A DNA stretch of 64,000 nucleotides from contig NZ_AQUZ01000021.1 of the NCBI RefSeq assembly GCF_000372465.1, positions 1 to 64,000 on the forward strand, given 5' to 3'. The stretch comes from Kribbella catacumbae DSM 19601 (GTDB lineage Bacteria > Actinomycetota > Actinomycetes > Propionibacteriales > Kribbellaceae). Below the pieces are notes generated by a model. The model was not told where the DNA came from, made no database searches, and saw only the letters and a program-made list of their open reading frames with translations. Of this stretch, positions 34,568 through 43,034 are shown one piece after another. Position 1 is the first letter of the stretch. Each line of letters starts with the position of its first letter. Both the position numbers and the translations under genes were made by a program.

Positions 34568-34669
34568 TGTCCCGACCGACAGGACATAGTGCTCATTTTT
34601 GGCGCGGCCGCCGCTCCAGTGAGCGTGGCGCCCGGCCGAAGAACCGACTATGTCCTGTCGGTCGGGACA
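34568..34669. repeat. Palindromic element with conserved 22-23-bp arms, copy 1
   Basis: The arm at 34568-34590 (starting TGTCCCGACCGACAGG) and its exact inverted copy at 34647-34669 enclose a 56-nt centre. Arms of the same sequence recur at 51163-51184 and 51241-51262. The inner parts differ but share TGAGCGTG and are GC-rich. It lies between the endopeptidase promoter and the Sua5-type gene's 3' end, so a terminator role is conceivable. Confidence 0.8.
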
Positions 34670-34672
34670 GAA

Positions 34673-35293
34673 CTACTCGAAAGGCTTTGGGTCGCCGGCG
34701 CCTACACGCACTACCTCGGGGATGTCTTCGGAGAAGTCGATCACCGTGGTGGGCTCGGTGCCGCAGTCGCCGGAGTCGATGACCGCGTCGATCTGGTGGT
34801 CGAGCAGTTCCTTGATCTCCCAGCCCTGCGTCATCGGCTCCTCCTCGTCCGGGAGCAGGAGGGTGCTGGACAGCAGCGGCTCACCGAGTTCTTCGAGCAG
34901 CGCCTGGGTCACGACGTGGGCGGGGATGCGGACGCCGACCGTCTTCTTCTTGGCGTGCAGCAGCCGCCGCGGGACCTCTTTGGTCGCGGGCAGGATGAAC
35001 GTGTAGCTGCCCGGGGTCGCCGCCTTGATCGAGCGGAACACCGCGTTGCTGATGTGCACGAACTGCCCGAGCTGGGAGAAGTCCTGGCAGACCAGCGTGA
35101 AGTGATGCCGGTCGTCGAGTTGCCGGATGGTCCGGATCCGGTCCAGGCCGTCCTTGTTGCCCAGCTGGCAGCCGAGCGCGAAGCAGGAGTCCGTCGGGTA
35201 GGCGACCAGCCCGTCGTCGCGGATCAGGTCGACCACCTGGCCGATCGATCGCTTCTGCGGATTCTCCGGGTGTACGTCGAAATACCTCGCCAT
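34673..35293 (-). CDS. YrdC/Sua5-type L-threonylcarbamoyladenylate synthase
   Basis: A 206-residue YrdC-fold protein. KRSIGQVVDLIRDDGLVAYPTDSCFALGCQL is the nucleotide-binding start; GSYTFILPATKEVPRRLL and TVGVRIPAHVVTQALLEELGEPLLSSTLL match the L-threonine/ATP site. These enzymes make the threonylcarbamoyl-AMP used for t6A37 modification of ANN-decoding tRNAs. There is no Sua5 C-terminal domain. It may be the housekeeping enzyme or a YciO paralogue. The start is ATG 35293. Confidence 0.85.
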   Translation of the reverse strand: MARYFDVHPENPQKRSIGQVVDLIRDDGLVAYPTDSCFALGCQLGNKDGLDRIRTIRQLDDRHHFTLVCQDFSQLGQFVHISNAVFRSIKAATPGSYTFILPATKEVPRRLLHAKKKTVGVRIPAHVVTQALLEELGEPLLSSTLLLPDEEEPMTQGWEIKELLDHQIDAVIDSGDCGTEPTTVIDFSEDIPEVVRVGAGDPKPFE

Positions 35294-35308
35294 CCCCTGA
35301 CCCTAGCG

Positions 35309-35392
35309 CTAGCGCAGGAAGGACAGGGCGAGGGTGGTCAGCGCGAGGGCAGTGGTGAGCAGCCATCGGGCGGAGCGGGACGAGGTGATCAT
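35309..35392 (-). CDS. Possible 27-residue membrane peptide
   Basis: A short frame starting at ATG 35392 encodes MITSSRSAR followed by 15-17 hydrophobic residues (WLLTTALALTTLALSFL) and a final Arg, the shape of a single-helix membrane peptide. A GGAG lies 10 bases upstream. It stops 16 bp before the Sua5-type gene on the same strand. It may be real or chance; no family is recognisable. Confidence 0.3.
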   Translation of the reverse strand: MITSSRSARWLLTTALALTTLALSFLR

Positions 35393-35402
35393 GGCAGCGA
35401 TT

Positions 35403-35439
35403 CTCCAAGCCGTTCCCAGCGGCTGGGAACGGCTTGGAG
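35403..35439 (-). terminator. Perfect 17-bp hairpin after the S41 protease gene
   Basis: CTCCAAGCCGTTCCCAG (35403-35419) and its exact inverse (35423-35439) enclose three bases. It lies 38 bp past the S41 peptidase stop, so it probably ends that transcript; there is no T-tract. Confidence 0.6.
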
Positions 35440-35476
35440 CGCAGATCAGGGACGGATCCGGGGATCTCTCAGTGGA

Positions 35477-36862
35477 CTACCTGACCAGCACCTTCACCGC
35501 GGTACTGAAGGCAGTGTCGCGCTGCGCCTCGAACTCGTCCTTGCTGAAGACCGGGGTCCGCAGGTCCGGCGGGATGCCCGGGCCGTCGAAGGACTTCCAG
35601 TCGCGGGTGCGGAACTCCTCGTTCGGCACGATGAACCGCCAGCCGTTCGGCAGGCTCCGGACCAGTACGTCGGAGAAGACGCCCTGGGTGTTCTGCCCGA
35701 TCCGGACCGGCCGCGGGGTGCGGTTCATCATCGCCTGCGTGAACGTCTCGCCGGCGCTCATCTGCGACCCGCCGGTCAGCATCGCGATCGGTCCCGTGTA
35801 CTTCGTCCGCTCCGACGGCTGGACGAAGAGCGGCTGCGGCGCGGTGAACGCGGCCGGGTCGGACGGATCGTTGCGAGCCCGCTTGGCGTAGGCGAAGAAC
35901 GGCTTGCCGGTGAGCCGCGAGGCCAGATCCAACCCCAGCTGGTCGGAACCGCCGCCGTTGATCCGCAGGTCGACGATCAGCCCGCGCAGCTTGTTCCGCC
36001 CGGTCGTGCGGTCCTTGGTGAGGATCTGGTCGATCGTGCCGTTCAGTACCTTCCGCTCGGCGTTGTAGTCGGCGACATCGCCGTACCCGAGGAAGGCGAT
36101 CACCCTGAGGTAGCCGATCCGCCCGGGCAGATCGGCGTACCCGATCCGGTCGTTCGCGTACGTCGTGAGGTGGGTGCCCTTGAGCGTGGTCTGCTCGATG
36201 TAAGGCCGCAGTTGCGCCTCGAGCTCCGGGGACGGGAAGGTGGTTCCGGGACGCACCCCGCCGAACGTTCTGGTCTCGCTGCGAATCGCGGTGTGCGCAT
36301 CGCCGAGCGGTCTGATCATCTCGCTCAGCAGGTCGAACAGCGCGTCCTCGGAGATGTCAGGCGTCACGCGCGGCCGATAGGTGTCGCGCACCTTGTTCCA
36401 GTCGATGCCCTTGGCCTGGAAGAACGGGTAGTTCTCGGCGTACGTCGTCCAGAACTGGTCGAAGACGGCCAGCGGACCCGTTGCCCCGGGCACCGTACAG
36501 AGCTTGGGAAGTTTGGCCAACCGGCGCAGGTGTTTGTCACCGACGTTGCCCTCGACATGCATCACCGCGCGGTCGCGACGGCCCTGCATGGTGAAGGCCT
36601 GCTCCTCCTCGGCGGTGAAGCGGTTGCCGGATCGCGTGTACACCGCGGCCGGCGTACAGCTGATCGAGGTGGTCGAGAACAGCTCGGCCTTTCCGTTGTC
36701 AATGGCAACGATTGTGCCGTAGCCGTCCAGCTGCCAGACCCCATCGATGGAGGTCGCGGCACTGGCCGCCAGCGGAGCCGACAGCGGCGCCGCGACGAGT
36801 CCGGCGGCGATCCCGACAGCCAGCAGCATCCGGCGGGCGGGGCGGAACGTAGTGAAGTCCAT
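35477..36862 (-). CDS. Secreted S41-family peptidase
   Basis: A 461-residue C-terminal-processing-type protease with a signal peptide (residues 1-36, cleaving after SAATS). A tail-interacting region precedes the catalytic core, in which RGLIVDLRINGGGSDQLGLDLA is the S41 strand-turn and MLTGGSQMSAGETF holds the nucleophile Ser (SAGE). A tricorn-like/S41 N-terminal helical region (FWTTYAENYPFFQAKGIDWNK) is present, while a PDZ domain is not obvious. ATG 36862 gives a clean signal peptide; an upstream in-frame start would add 16 residues. Substrates are unknown. Confidence 0.85.
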   Translation of the reverse strand: MDFTTFRPARRMLLAVGIAAGLVAAPLSAPLAASAATSIDGVWQLDGYGTIVAIDNGKAELFSTTSISCTPAAVYTRSGNRFTAEEEQAFTMQGRRDRAVMHVEGNVGDKHLRRLAKLPKLCTVPGATGPLAVFDQFWTTYAENYPFFQAKGIDWNKVRDTYRPRVTPDISEDALFDLLSEMIRPLGDAHTAIRSETRTFGGVRPGTTFPSPELEAQLRPYIEQTTLKGTHLTTYANDRIGYADLPGRIGYLRVIAFLGYGDVADYNAERKVLNGTIDQILTKDRTTGRNKLRGLIVDLRINGGGSDQLGLDLASRLTGKPFFAYAKRARNDPSDPAAFTAPQPLFVQPSERTKYTGPIAMLTGGSQMSAGETFTQAMMNRTPRPVRIGQNTQGVFSDVLVRSLPNGWRFIVPNEEFRTRDWKSFDGPGIPPDLRTPVFSKDEFEAQRDTAFSTAVKVLVR

Positions 36863-36930
36863 GCGGACAACTCTTGTCGGCCAAGGCGGGCGGAGACAGG
36901 GAGCGACCACCCCACCCGAGGTAGACCTAG

Positions 36931-37033
36931 CCCCACCTATCTGATCATTCGCCCCCTTTTCACCCTCCTGCGAACTATCCGGTCCTGTGGGCAGGGTGAC
37001 GAGGGTGAAAAGGGGGCGAATGATCAGGTGGGG
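36931..37033. repeat. 33-bp inverted repeat across the sortase stop codon
   Basis: Arm 36931-36967 and arm 37001-37033 are complementary over 33 bp; the only difference is a 4-base insertion (ATCT) in the first arm. The sequence includes CGCCCCCTTTTCACCCTC. The right arm includes the stop codon of the sortase gene (37024-37026), so the sortase transcript ends in a very stable hairpin. The loop is 33 nt long. Confidence 0.75.
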
Positions 37034-37647
37034 AGGGGGGTCGCGCTGACCACCAGGTTGTTCTGGTACCCACCACGAGACCGGTCATAGGCACCCGTGC
37101 AGGTGATCATCACCAGCCGGTGATCGCCCGTCTGCTCGAACGCCCCGCTCTCGGTCGCCAAGGCATCCTTCGGCACCGACGTCACGGAGTCCACCCGGTA
37201 CGCCGCGCTGTGGCCGGCGCCGCGCAGTACGACGACCTCGCCTGCCTTGACCTTCAACAGCCGCACGAAGAAGCCGATGCCCTCTTTGGCGGAATCGACG
37301 TGTCCCGCGATCACCACCGAGCCGAACGGATCACCTGCCTCGGCTCCGCCGTCCCACCAGCCGACCCGCTGGACAAGTTCTGGCACGACCAGTTGCCCAT
37401 CCACCGTCGAGGCCGGCAACACCGCTGCTTTGCCGCCACCGGGCAGCACGAGTTCGGTCGGCACAAATCTGATCCGCTGGCTCGCGGCTGGAGTACCAAC
37501 CCGCCCGGGCAGCACGGAGGGCAACGGCTCCGGCTGCCCCACAGCCGGAGTACCGCCACCTTCCGCGCCAGGGCTCGGGACTGCCGTGTTCACTGCTGCG
37601 TTGCACCCCTCCAGGGCCACGCAGCAGAACAGGACCAATCCGAGCAA
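37024..37647 (-). CDS. Class F sortase
   Basis: A 207-residue sortase with a hydrophobic N-terminus (FCCVALEGC) that may be a signal or a lipobox-like anchor. VVIAGHVDSAKEGIGFF holds the catalytic His, LVMITCTGAYD the catalytic Cys, and SRGGYQNNLVV the Arg. Sortases cleave a C-terminal sorting signal and attach the protein to the wall or another nucleophile. The start appears to be TTG 37647, eight bases after the stop of the DUF4397 gene, which probably encodes its substrate. Confidence 0.85.
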   Translation of the reverse strand: MLGLVLFCCVALEGCNAAVNTAVPSPGAEGGGTPAVGQPEPLPSVLPGRVGTPAASQRIRFVPTELVLPGGGKAAVLPASTVDGQLVVPELVQRVGWWDGGAEAGDPFGSVVIAGHVDSAKEGIGFFVRLLKVKAGEVVVLRGAGHSAAYRVDSVTSVPKDALATESGAFEQTGDHRLVMITCTGAYDRSRGGYQNNLVVSATPLPT

Positions 37648-37655
37648 GAACCTGT

Positions 37656-38486
37656 TCAGCGACGAACCGCCTTCCTGACCATCAGTGCCAGCGCGCCCGC
37701 CAGGAGCAGAACCGCCAAGGGCAGCCCAGCGCCCGGCGATCCGGAGGCCAGGCCTGCCGCCTGCCCGCCGGTTCCGGTGTTGACCAGACCGGGCTTCTGA
37801 CTGCCGGACCCGGGCAGCTTCAGCGTCGCGACCGCGACATTCATCGTCTTCGACGCCGGCTCACCGACCGCGAATACGCGGGTCAGATACCCGGCTCGGA
37901 CCGGCAAATTCAGCGGCCCGAGAACAACCGGCGTGGTCGCCCCGGTAGGCACGATGTCGACCTTGTAGGTACCGGCCGGAACCACCACGTCGAGTGATTC
38001 ACCGTTCGCCACATTGGAGAACAGCACCTGACCGTTCACCCGGATGTCCGCCGGCCCGACGGCCGCGGTGTGCGCGACCCGGACAGCGGCCTTGTCCCGA
38101 GGTACAGCGGCCAGCTTGTTGGCGTACGTGGTGATCACCGCAGCCGCCGTCGGCGACGCCGGACGGTGGACGACGACGTCGAGATTGCTGTTGGCCCCCA
38201 CCGACACCTGCCGCTCGATCACCACTTTTCCGCCCTCCGTCGCGGTGATCTTGCGCGACCCGGCCGCCACCGTGAGCGGGCCGACGACCTCGGTCGCCTT
38301 TACTCCGCCGGCGACCGTCTTGCCGTCCACGGCGATGTCGACGGTCCGCCCGGGCAGCCCCTGGATCACGTGCAGTACGCCGCTGCTGGCCGCCTGTGCC
38401 GGCTGCGCGACGAGCCCGCAGAGCAGCCCGGCCACGACCACCGCCAGCACTCCGGAAATCATCCGCCGAAATTGCGGACCTGACAT
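37656..38486 (-). CDS. DUF4397 surface protein, probable sortase substrate
   Basis: A 276-residue exported protein with a signal peptide (about residues 1-33, ending AQAAS) and two DUF4397 beta repeats (VLHVIQGLPGRTVDIAVDGK; VRVAHTAAVGPADIRVNGQ). The C-terminus is a sorting-signal-like end: PGLVNTGTGG, then a hydrophobic helix (LPLAVLLLAGALALMV) and basic residues (RKAVRR). VNTGTGG replaces a canonical LPxTG, but the arrangement beside a class F sortase fits. ATG 38486 was chosen because a signal peptide starts there; a longer frame would begin at 38552. Confidence 0.8.
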   Translation of the reverse strand: MSGPQFRRMISGVLAVVVAGLLCGLVAQPAQAASSGVLHVIQGLPGRTVDIAVDGKTVAGGVKATEVVGPLTVAAGSRKITATEGGKVVIERQVSVGANSNLDVVVHRPASPTAAAVITTYANKLAAVPRDKAAVRVAHTAAVGPADIRVNGQVLFSNVANGESLDVVVPAGTYKVDIVPTGATTPVVLGPLNLPVRAGYLTRVFAVGEPASKTMNVAVATLKLPGSGSQKPGLVNTGTGGQAAGLASGSPGAGLPLAVLLLAGALALMVRKAVRR

Positions 38487-38673
38487 TCTCGATAAGAATG
38501 ACTTGGTATTGATAACTGTTGGAGATTGCCCGGATACGCTCCGCTCCCGCATTTTCCCCCACCCTTCGGAAATGCTTCGGGAATTGCCTGATCAGGCTAA
38601 TTGCGGCGTATCGTATGCGGAAGTCGATCCGGCCACCAGAGGAACTGTCCGGGTCCTTTGGGGGCGATGGCGC

Positions 38674-39381
38674 ATGGCCGCACGCAGGTCCGTCGAGATC
38701 CTTGCGGCACTGACCTTGGGGCTCAGCGCGACCGCGGCCTGCACCTCGGATCAGACCGGTACTCCGGTCGCACCCAGCCCCGCCCCGCCGCCCCAGGACA
38801 CCGCCACCGCATCGGTCCAGCCGTCCCCGTCCGCAGAGGGCCCAGGCCGGACCGCACCCGGAATCCATCTGGCCGCGATCCCCCGCAGCGACGGCAGTTT
38901 CGACATCACCGAAGACGTCGTACTGCGCGCCGAGGTCGCCCTCATCCGCCTTCAACTGCCGCGATCGGGTGACCAACTGCCCGGGCTGATGCGACCGACC
39001 AAGCCCACTGTGACGAGCTTGCGGATCACCGCCGACGACCAGCCGGTGCCGATAGCCGCTCAATCCCCCGCAACCCGCGACGTGCCGCTGACGGTCGCCG
39101 CGACCCGATTGCGGCTGACCTACCGGCTGACCGGTTCGACTGTGCGCAGCCAGCCGTCGGAGGCCGGCCGGGCCGCCGCGGTGATCAGCCCGCTCACAGC
39201 CGGGGTCGACGGGACCTTGCCTACCAACTACCAGATCTCCGGCGGCGGACTGCTCAACGCGGTCTGCCCGGAACTGCCGGATCCCCGCTGCGCCGTCGGC
39301 GAGCCACCCGGGCTCGGAATCCAGCAGGGCATCCCGGCCGGCCAGGCGCTCGCAGTACTCCAGCTGAATCTGCCGAAGTAG
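38674..39381 (+). CDS. Putative lipoprotein of unknown function
   Basis: A 235-residue protein with a lipobox-like ATAAC (Cys about 23) after a short hydrophobic leader, then a Pro/Ser/Thr-rich linker (residues 24-62) and a folded domain I do not recognise, containing SLRITADDQPVPIAAQS and ISGGGLLNAVCPELPDPRC. It starts at ATG 38674 and is divergent from the DUF4397/sortase pair, with 187 bp between them, which suggests shared cell-surface context. Confidence 0.6.
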   Translation: MAARRSVEILAALTLGLSATAACTSDQTGTPVAPSPAPPPQDTATASVQPSPSAEGPGRTAPGIHLAAIPRSDGSFDITEDVVLRAEVALIRLQLPRSGDQLPGLMRPTKPTVTSLRITADDQPVPIAAQSPATRDVPLTVAATRLRLTYRLTGSTVRSQPSEAGRAAAVISPLTAGVDGTLPTNYQISGGGLLNAVCPELPDPRCAVGEPPGLGIQQGIPAGQALAVLQLNLPK

Positions 39382-39418
39382 TCCTGAATCGGCGCTTTGA
39401 AGCGCTTAGGCTGAGCTC

Positions 39419-40921
39419 ATGGTCGACACACAGCCTGACGATCGGATCGCTTTCGGTACCGCCCGGGCCCGCTGGGTGCTGGCCGCCACCGCGCTCGGTT
39501 CGGGGATGGCGTTCCTGGACGGCACGGTCGTCAACGTCGCGCTGCCCGCGATGGGTGAGGACCTGGGCGCCGACATCGCTGGCCTGCAGTGGATCGTCAA
39601 CGGCTACATGCTGATGCTGGCTTCGCTGATCCTGTTGAGCGGATCGCTCGGTGACCGGCTGGGCCGGCGGCGGACCTTCATCGCCGGCGTCATCTGGTTC
39701 GCGCTGGCGTCGCTGGTCTGCGCGGTGGCGCCGAATCTCGAGGTAATGATCGCCGGCCGTGTCCTGCAAGGGATCGGCGGCGCTCTGCTCACACCTGGCA
39801 GCCTCGCGATCCTGCAGACGGCCTTCCGGCCGTCGGATCGCGCCAAAGCGGTCGGCATGTGGTCGGGACTCACCTCGGTGGCCGCGGCGGTCGGGCCTTT
39901 CGTCGGCGGCACCCTGGTGGACAACGGCTCCTGGCGGCTGATCTTCGTGATCAACCTGCCGATCGCGGCGGTCACCGTCCTGGTCACCCTGCGGCACGTG
40001 CCGGAGACGCGCGACGAGACGATGTCCGGCAAGCTCGACGTGGCCGGCGCCGTCCTGGCGACGACCGGACTGGCCGGCTTGACCTTCGGCCTGATCAGCG
40101 CCGGGGACCGTGGGTTCGGCGATGCGCTGGTGCTGACGTCGCTGGTGATCGGCGTCCTCGGGCTCGCGGCCTTCGTGGAGGTCGAGCGTCGCAGCTCGCA
40201 CCCGATCCTGCCGCCGGGGATCTTCACCAGTCTTCGGTTCACCGGCGCCAACCTGGTGACCGTCGTCGTGTACGGCGCCCTGGGCACGGCCACGTTCCTC
40301 TTGGTCGTCTACCTGCAGACGGCACTCGGGTACGAAGCTCTGACCGCCGGCGCCGCACTGTTGCCGATGACTCTGCTGATGCTGACCCTCTCGGGCTACG
40401 CGGGCTCCTTGTCGGAGCGGATCGGTGCCCGCATCCCGATGACGGTCGGCCCGCTCTTCATGGCCGGCGGCTTCCTGCTGATGATGAACGTCGAGCCCGG
40501 CGCGAAGTACCTCACCGCCATCCTGCCGTCCGTCGTCGTGCTGGGGATCGGCCTGGTGTGCACGGTGGCTCCCCTGACAGCCACCGTGCTGTCCTCGGTC
40601 GAGGACCACCACGCCGGAGTCGCCTCCGGGGTCAACAACGCCGTCGCCCGCTCCGCCCAGTTGATGGCGGTCGCCGCGATCCCGCTGGCCGCGGGCATCA
40701 CCGGCGACTCCTACCGGGATCCCGCCGCCTTCAGCGATGGCTTCCAGATGGCGATGTGGATCTCGGCCGGCCTGGCCGTTGCGGGCGCAGTACTGGCTTG
40801 GGTGACGCTCGGCCCGGCTCCGCAGAAGCCGGGCGAGCGCCCGCACGTTTATCACCGGCACTGCGCACTGGAGTCGCCGCCGCTGTCGAACTGCCCCAGT
40901 ACTGCGTCTACGTCACGGTGA
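39419..40921 (+). CDS. DHA2/EmrB-type MFS exporter
   Basis: A 500-residue major facilitator with about 14 membrane helices. Motif A-like GDRLGRRR follows helix 2, and FLDGTVVNVALP in helix 1 is the DHA2 hallmark. The antiporter-type GxxxGPxxGG is present as AAVGPFVGG. It is probably a proton-driven drug or metabolite exporter. The start is ATG 39419. The last 14 bases overlap the convergent ceramidase gene. Confidence 0.9.
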   Translation: MVDTQPDDRIAFGTARARWVLAATALGSGMAFLDGTVVNVALPAMGEDLGADIAGLQWIVNGYMLMLASLILLSGSLGDRLGRRRTFIAGVIWFALASLVCAVAPNLEVMIAGRVLQGIGGALLTPGSLAILQTAFRPSDRAKAVGMWSGLTSVAAAVGPFVGGTLVDNGSWRLIFVINLPIAAVTVLVTLRHVPETRDETMSGKLDVAGAVLATTGLAGLTFGLISAGDRGFGDALVLTSLVIGVLGLAAFVEVERRSSHPILPPGIFTSLRFTGANLVTVVVYGALGTATFLLVVYLQTALGYEALTAGAALLPMTLLMLTLSGYAGSLSERIGARIPMTVGPLFMAGGFLLMMNVEPGAKYLTAILPSVVVLGIGLVCTVAPLTATVLSSVEDHHAGVASGVNNAVARSAQLMAVAAIPLAAGITGDSYRDPAAFSDGFQMAMWISAGLAVAGAVLAWVTLGPAPQKPGERPHVYHRHCALESPPLSNCPSTASTSR

Positions 40922-42917
40922 AGGTGCGCGAGGTGCCGGTGAATGGCGTGATCGTGCCGTTCAGGGCCTTCGAGTCGCCGCGGTGGATGATCCGGTAGGT
41001 GCCGGCCTGGGTCGCCTTCCAGGTGATCGTCGCCTTCGAGTCCGCGATGCCGGTGCGCTCCCAGCGATAGGTGGTATCCCAGTCACCGTCGTCGGCAACT
41101 CGTTGCCATTGGCCACCAACCTGTCGCTGGACCTCGAGGAACGTGCCGTTGCGGTGCAAGTTGTTCTTCGGATGGCCGGTCACGAACGCCACTGAGACAG
41201 TAGCCCCACGCTGGTACTGCGGCGCCGCGTCAGTCAGCACCTGGCCAAAGGACTTGAACGGCGGCGGACTGTCGAACACCACACCGGTCTGCAGATTCAG
41301 CTCGGCGGTGGCGGGCTTGGGCGGATGCGTTCCCACCGCGACCGGCGTACCGGCCTTCAATGCCTTCGCCAGGCCGGCGAACTCCTGCTGGTACGCCGGG
41401 AGCGTGTACTTGCCGAACAACGTCGAGCCGCCTTCGTACTGCTGCAGCTGGTACTCCTCCGGCGTCGTCACGTACTGGCTGTAGGCGTTGGCATAACCCT
41501 GGATCAGCACGTTCTCGAGCGGAACGCCGAGCTCCGCCGCCACCGTACGCCGAAGCCGCAGCCCGGCCACGATCGTCACCTCACCGGGCACCGCGACCAG
41601 GTAGAACTGGCCGAGCTTCACGAGCTGGATCGGTACGATGTCCGGCGTCGCCTGCAACTGTCCCGTCGGTACTGCGGCCAGCTTGGGCGACTGGCAACTG
41701 ATCAGCCACGGCGGCACGTCGACCTTGAACGGCTTCAGCAGCTCGAAGAACGGGTTCGTCACACCTTCGGGGATGACCGCGATCCCCGGGCCGTCCTCGA
41801 CACTGCCGGCCAGCGTCGAGACGCCGACCACACCGGGACAGGTGCGATGCGGCTCACCGTCGGGCGTGTACTTCGGGTCGACCTGAACAGCCGACATGTC
41901 GACAAATCGCATCCGGGCATCGATGCTGCCCGTGATCGTTGCCCGCGGCCCGTTGTAGGCCTGCTCGGCCGCCTGCTGCTGGCGGTCACCGAGGATCTGC
42001 TCGTTCAGCAGCGGGTTCTCGGTCGGACCGGAACCAGGCTTGAGATTGAGGTTGGGCGACATGTCGCCGGCATTGGTATTGGGGAACGCGGCAACGAACC
42101 CCTGGCTCTCGTCGAGGTACCGGACACCCTTGTGGTCGTGCTCCCAGCGATACGCCGCGTACCCCTTGTTGTCAGGGCTGATCAGCGTGTTCTCGTTGGT
42201 GATCGAGGTCGCGTGGGTAGCGAACCAGCTGATCGCGCCGACGTCGTTGCCGCCCTGCTGGAAGCGCAGTACGGTCACGGCCGGGTCGATCGCCTGCGGG
42301 AAGGCGGCGCGGTCGGCGGCCGGATTCTGGTCGAAGGCGACTCGCGAACGGTTGACGCTGGCATTGGTCAACGTGGAACGACCAAGGCTGATGGTGCCGG
42401 GGGCAAGGTTCTGGTGCGCCTCGGTGATCGCCTCGACGATGCCGTCGACAGTCGCGTCGAAGGCCTGCTTCTGGAAGCCGAGGATCGACAGGTTGTAGGC
42501 CAGGTGGTGCGACTGACCGCCGGGGCCCGAGTGGGTATGAGTTGCCGAGAGCAACAAGTTGCGTTCGGAGTACAGGCTGCCGTACTTCGCCTGCAGTTTG
42601 GCCAGGACGGCATCTCGCTGGGCCTGGAAGATCATCCCGAGATCCGCGTTCACGTAGGCGACGCGCTGGCCGGTCGCCTGCTCGACGGTGACGAAGGCTC
42701 TGGCTCGCAGCCGTTGATGAAGGCCAGTCGTGTTCTGGCCGAACTTCGAGTAGCCCATCATCCCGTTCTCGGCAGCCGGGCCGGTGACGTCGGAGATCCC
42801 GCGTCCGACCAGGTACTGCGAATCGACGGCCTGCGCCGAGGTCCGGTTGACACTCAGACTGATGGCGACGAGAGCTACGGCGAGTACGGCGACGAGCGGG
42901 CGGGGGCGGCGGCGCAT
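40908..42917 (-). CDS. Secreted neutral ceramidase
   Basis: A 669-residue neutral/alkaline ceramidase with a signal peptide (residues 1 to about 28). Typical blocks are YLVGRGISDVTGPAAENGMMGY, the zinc-binding SATHTHSGPGG, TNAGDMSPN with the nucleophile Ser, and an Ig-like C-terminal domain (residues 525-669). It would hydrolyse N-acyl sphingosine, probably of host or environmental origin. The start, ATG 42917, has GAGGAG 5-7 bases upstream. Confidence 0.92.
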   Translation of the reverse strand: MRRRPRPLVAVLAVALVAISLSVNRTSAQAVDSQYLVGRGISDVTGPAAENGMMGYSKFGQNTTGLHQRLRARAFVTVEQATGQRVAYVNADLGMIFQAQRDAVLAKLQAKYGSLYSERNLLLSATHTHSGPGGQSHHLAYNLSILGFQKQAFDATVDGIVEAITEAHQNLAPGTISLGRSTLTNASVNRSRVAFDQNPAADRAAFPQAIDPAVTVLRFQQGGNDVGAISWFATHATSITNENTLISPDNKGYAAYRWEHDHKGVRYLDESQGFVAAFPNTNAGDMSPNLNLKPGSGPTENPLLNEQILGDRQQQAAEQAYNGPRATITGSIDARMRFVDMSAVQVDPKYTPDGEPHRTCPGVVGVSTLAGSVEDGPGIAVIPEGVTNPFFELLKPFKVDVPPWLISCQSPKLAAVPTGQLQATPDIVPIQLVKLGQFYLVAVPGEVTIVAGLRLRRTVAAELGVPLENVLIQGYANAYSQYVTTPEEYQLQQYEGGSTLFGKYTLPAYQQEFAGLAKALKAGTPVAVGTHPPKPATAELNLQTGVVFDSPPPFKSFGQVLTDAAPQYQRGATVSVAFVTGHPKNNLHRNGTFLEVQRQVGGQWQRVADDGDWDTTYRWERTGIADSKATITWKATQAGTYRIIHRGDSKALNGTITPFTGTSRTFTVT

Positions 42918-43034
42918 GACGTCTCCTCTACGGCTAAAAGCTGAGTCAAATTCATCTTTACCGGAGAGTACTGACTCGCTTGCGGACTGTGAAGACCTAG
43001 TGATTTAACACAGTCGTGCTGTACGATCGTATGC

